From Polytrichum commune (lineage: Eukaryota; Streptophyta; Polytrichopsida; Polytrichales; Polytrichaceae), in NCBI GenBank assembly GCA_950295325.1, contig OX485805.1, positions 30,119,501-30,183,500 on the forward strand: a DNA stretch of 64,000 bases. Reading direction: 5' to 3'. Made by a program: the position numbers and the translations under genes. The stretch's first letter is position 1; each line of letters begins with the position of its first letter. Below the pieces are notes generated by a model. The model saw only the letters and a list, made by a program, of their open reading frames with translations. It searched no databases and was not told the origin of the DNA. Positions 61,096 through 64,000 of this stretch are shown in pieces.

Positions 61096-63084
61096 GTTTT
61101 GATACAACATCTGATGCTGTGTACTATCAATTGTACATGAAGTGGAAAGAGTGGTATGGGTGCTATATGTTTTGCTGAATGTGAATCCTTGGTACTTGGT
61201 CGTGAGCTTGGTTCAGAACGAACTGAAGCCAAATGTTTTAATTACAAAGCACCTGGCAGCATCTTTGATCAATTTTGTTTGTTTTTGTTTGGTAACACTC
61301 CAACTTGGTACAAACACTGAATGTGTATCTGGAATTGCCACATTGGATTAGGAACTAGTTTTGTATTAGTGTACTATCTGGTTGTATTATGATCTTATGT
61401 TGCAACGTTCCTTGAGCTAACACACTTCAAGCTTGGACTGATTTTTGTCCACGTCTACTTTGGTCTACTGAGGCCATAGGCACCACTTTCTTTTTGTTGG
61501 GAGTCCATCAAACAAGTGTCATTCTATATGACACGACGCAAGAGTTTGACAAGTATCACTGATCCAACACAGCACAGCATTAGCGAGGTTTGAATTCTGA
61601 AGATTTATCTGTATGTTAAAATGAGGCATGCATAACTAAAAAGAGTCTGAATCCTGCAATGGACAATTGATCCAAGCAAGATTATATTAAGGCATTTCTT
61701 AATGTATGTGGTGGGCACTGGGCAGTCATGGAACAAATGGCTTACCCTAAGGTTAAGGTCTTAGAAGAACTGATAAGATGTATGCAGATACTGAGTTTCT
61801 CAAAATCAGATGGTTTCAAAATGACAACTTGTAGAGACTTGGATCATTCAAATGGTAAGATGGTAGTTCTTGGTTCCAAAATTTTTCTCCTTGCTTGATG
61901 CCAGACATCTGGAGTCTTGTCACTTGGTAACATCATTGTGAAGTGTTCATACAATCGAGTGAAGTCTTGTCTTGTCATCAGTAACTTGCTCGTTTGAGGC
62001 TGTCCATTGCTGGCTTGATAAGGCTTTCACCAGAGGTTGTGTAGAAACATCCAGTTTTTAGTCTTGCACTTTTGAAAGTATAAGGTATAAGGTTGTTATG
62101 CAGTTACTTCTATAAATTGGACACCTTTATTTGAAGGCCTCTGTAAGTTGTGTACAGATAAAACCTGTATATGGCAATTTATGGGAAGAGCTGGCAGTCA
62201 CTGTAAAATTAGCCGACCACATTTGGCAAAAAACCGGATGAAATTTGAATATGTAGGCCGGATAACCAATGGTAAATTAGAGTGCATAGGAAATTGATCA
62301 GTCCAATGAAACAAATGACGGTGAATTAGCTGCTGGATATCTAGGGAGGTGGAAATTGGCTGGACCCTCGAGGGTATAGGCAATTCTTAGATGGGATTCC
62401 CCAGGGTATAGCCGAGTATGGTTAAGGGTTCGGTGCTCACTCACTTGGCTCCCCCTACCTTGCTCTGCTTACTTGCTTCCTAACTTCCAATTGCTTCTTT
62501 CTTCACTCCTTTTCTCTATCCCATTCTATCTGAGGTTTCTTAGTGTCAGGATGAGTAGTGGCTGTTGAGCAGTGGGCTAATTGGAAGTTGGTAAGTTAAC
62601 ATGTTCAATATGACATTGGATGTTTATGGAAGCCAATGTTCCTGAGCATGTTCTCGAGCTTGTGGAAGATGATGTATTGGATGTAGGCAAGTTAACATTG
62701 TTATAAGTTGTTGAGAAATCCATTATTGTGGGACACTATCTTGGTAGAGTCATGAGCTCCATGATTGTAATGGTTTCTTAATACAATCATAGACCTTCTT
62801 CTTGTTCCTGCATGTTGTGTCTTCCCCCCCCCCCTGTCAAGAGCGTTAGGGTTTCGTGGTTTCTGATTTTGTGAACTTGACACTTCTTAGAGGATGATGC
62901 TTGTATTGGGAAGATCCTCATATGCCACAGATCTTAATCCTATCTCTCTGTTTATGGCACTATCCCCAAGCATGTCACTAGGTGGTGATTGTAACCGAGG
63001 TGTATAAGAAATACTTGTGCACGAGAAAATAGATTAATGGAAAGAAAAAAATGTTCGAACTCTTGCTGGACTGTTCTTTTGCAG
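61096..63084. other. no gene recognised
   Basis: I looked for upstream CutA exons (the VYVTVPN-type strand) and found none. A 12-base C run lies at 62824-62835. The rest shows no family motif. Confidence 0.35.
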
Positions 63085-63147
63085 GCTCAAAGTTGGCACA
63101 CAACATTATTGAGAACAAGCTTGCAGCGTGTGTCAACCAAATTCTAG
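63085..63147 (+). pseudogene. lone CutA-like exon
   Basis: A 63-bp exon-like segment between a good acceptor (TTCTTTTGCAG) and a donor-like GTCC. It encodes SKLAHNIIENKLAACVNQIL, preceded and followed by split glycine codons. This matches the CutA family segment after the first beta strand (typically ...GKKLA...IIxxxLAACVN...PG), and phase 1 on both sides is as expected. CutA proteins are small trimeric divalent-cation-related proteins, plastidial in plants. No other CutA exon is visible. The next exons would fall in or beyond the satellite. It is either an orphan relic or the middle of a gene with very long introns. Confidence 0.5.
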
Positions 63148-63449
63148 GTCCATTTCCTTCAAACTCATATGAGTACCATACGTTAAGGGCAGCTTCGGCA
63201 CAAAATAATTCTAAAAATAGACGCCGAAAATTTTAGAAAATTATTGACATTTTTTGCCGAATATAAAATTAATTAATTTTCAAAATTGCCGAAAAGTAAG
63301 AAATTTTTACTTCTCACTAGAATTTTACTTACACTGGAAGCATATATGAACTCTGAAGGAGAGAAGGTGCTCCTTTTGTAATCAAGCTCACTTACATTAG
63401 TCCACAAAGAATATGGGTTAAGAAGTAGCAAGACTCTAAGTGAGGCTTT

Positions 63450-64000
63450 TCAAATGTGTTGTACACAATTTTTTGGAGTCCAATTGAGCATAGAAGATGA
63501 AGTTTTATAGAATTTTGTCCAACTAACAAAAGTTGAGAAATCAAGTAATCTTCCACCCCCAACAAGTTTTGTGTCAAAATAAGTCTTTATGCAAAAGATA
63601 TGGACAAAACATTGCAGCTGTGTAAAGATCAAAAAATTAAAATGCGTTCATAACAGTTTTTCGGAGCTCATTTGTGCATAGAAGATCAACTTTTTTGGAA
63701 ATTTATTGCTCTAAGAAAAGTTTAGAAATCAAGTAATCTTCCACCTCCAACAAGTTTTGTGTCAAAATAAGTCTTTATGCGAAAGATATGGAGAAAACAT
63801 TGCAGCCGTGTAAAGATCAAAAAATTAAAATGCGTTCATAACAGTTTTTCGGAGCTCATTTGTGCATAGAAGATGAAGTTTTATAGAATTTTGTCCAACT
63901 AACAAAAGTTGAGAAATCAAGTAATCTTCCACCCCCAACAAGTTTTGTGTCAAAATAAGTCTTTATGCAAAAGATATGGAGAAAACATTGCAGCCGTGTA
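63450..64000 (+). repeat. 188-bp tandem repeat, continues past the window
   Basis: At least three units. The anchor TCAAGTAATCTTCCAC occurs at 63541, 63729 and 63917, giving a period of exactly 188 bp. Units one and three share ATGAAGTTTTATAGAATTTT, while unit two has ATCAACTTTTTTGGAAATTT, so an alternating A-B-A arrangement is suggested. No open frame or transposon termini were seen. Confidence 0.85.

Noticed and set aside
61142-61351. 69-aa plus-strand frame considered as an upstream CutA exon
   Set aside because: The sequence does not resemble the CutA first strand and lacks suitable splice sites.

Overview
The window reads as nuclear DNA of a plant. All the genes have GT-AG introns, the telomere-type heptamer TTTAGGG/CCCTAAA recurs in short runs, and the proteins are plant-type (NUDT19-like NADH pyrophosphatase, cytosolic malate dehydrogenase, F-box protein, ALG14, dyskerin). 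The DNA is AT-rich and crowded with small DNA transposons and decayed retroelements. The retroelements end in an R2-like restriction-endonuclease-like domain, which I do not associate with flowering-plant LINEs. A streptophyte alga, bryophyte or other non-seed plant is therefore my guess, but the species is not resolved.

Layout. 2.7-8.6 kb: NUDT19-like Nudix hydrolase (minus, 6 exons). 9.9-12.4 kb: short-chain dehydrogenase/reductase (plus, 4 exons), divergent from the Nudix gene across 1.3 kb that contains a G-box. 13.8-15.1 kb: single-exon F-box protein (minus). 16.6-23.7 kb: transposon cluster with foldbacks and three decayed copies of an unusual LINE-like element. 25.0-29.9 kb: cytosolic malate dehydrogenase (minus, 7 exons, complete, 333 aa). 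30-39 kb: Harbinger-like foldbacks, a hAT relic, more MITEs and a strong 83-bp hairpin. 40.5-41.8 kb: Lys/Ser/His-rich FAM133-like nuclear protein (minus, 2 coding exons). 43.6-44.9 kb: tandem duplications at the upstream end of that gene. 45.1-45.3 kb: a SINE-like insertion with a target duplication. 45.4-53 kb: no gene seen, including a fourth LINE fragment. 53.4-56.5 kb: ALG14 (plus, 5 exons, 225 aa). 58.5-60.2 kb: dyskerin/CBF5 (plus, intronless, 558 aa). 63.1 kb: a lone CutA-like exon, followed by a 188-bp tandem repeat that runs off the window.

The genes are unrelated housekeeping functions (nucleotide clean-up, redox metabolism, protein turnover, N-glycan assembly, rRNA pseudouridylation) and form no pathway. 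The non-coding part is the more unusual one. One MITE family with TA target sites occurs about ten times, mostly inside introns. Several introns carry tandem duplications, and two of these copy exon-intron junctions. The LINE-like family shows the order methyltransferase-like, RNase H, CCHC, RHN motif, endonuclease-like, with no reverse transcriptase recognised.

Exon boundaries were placed by eye from protein family knowledge and GT/AG signals. No alignment or search was run.
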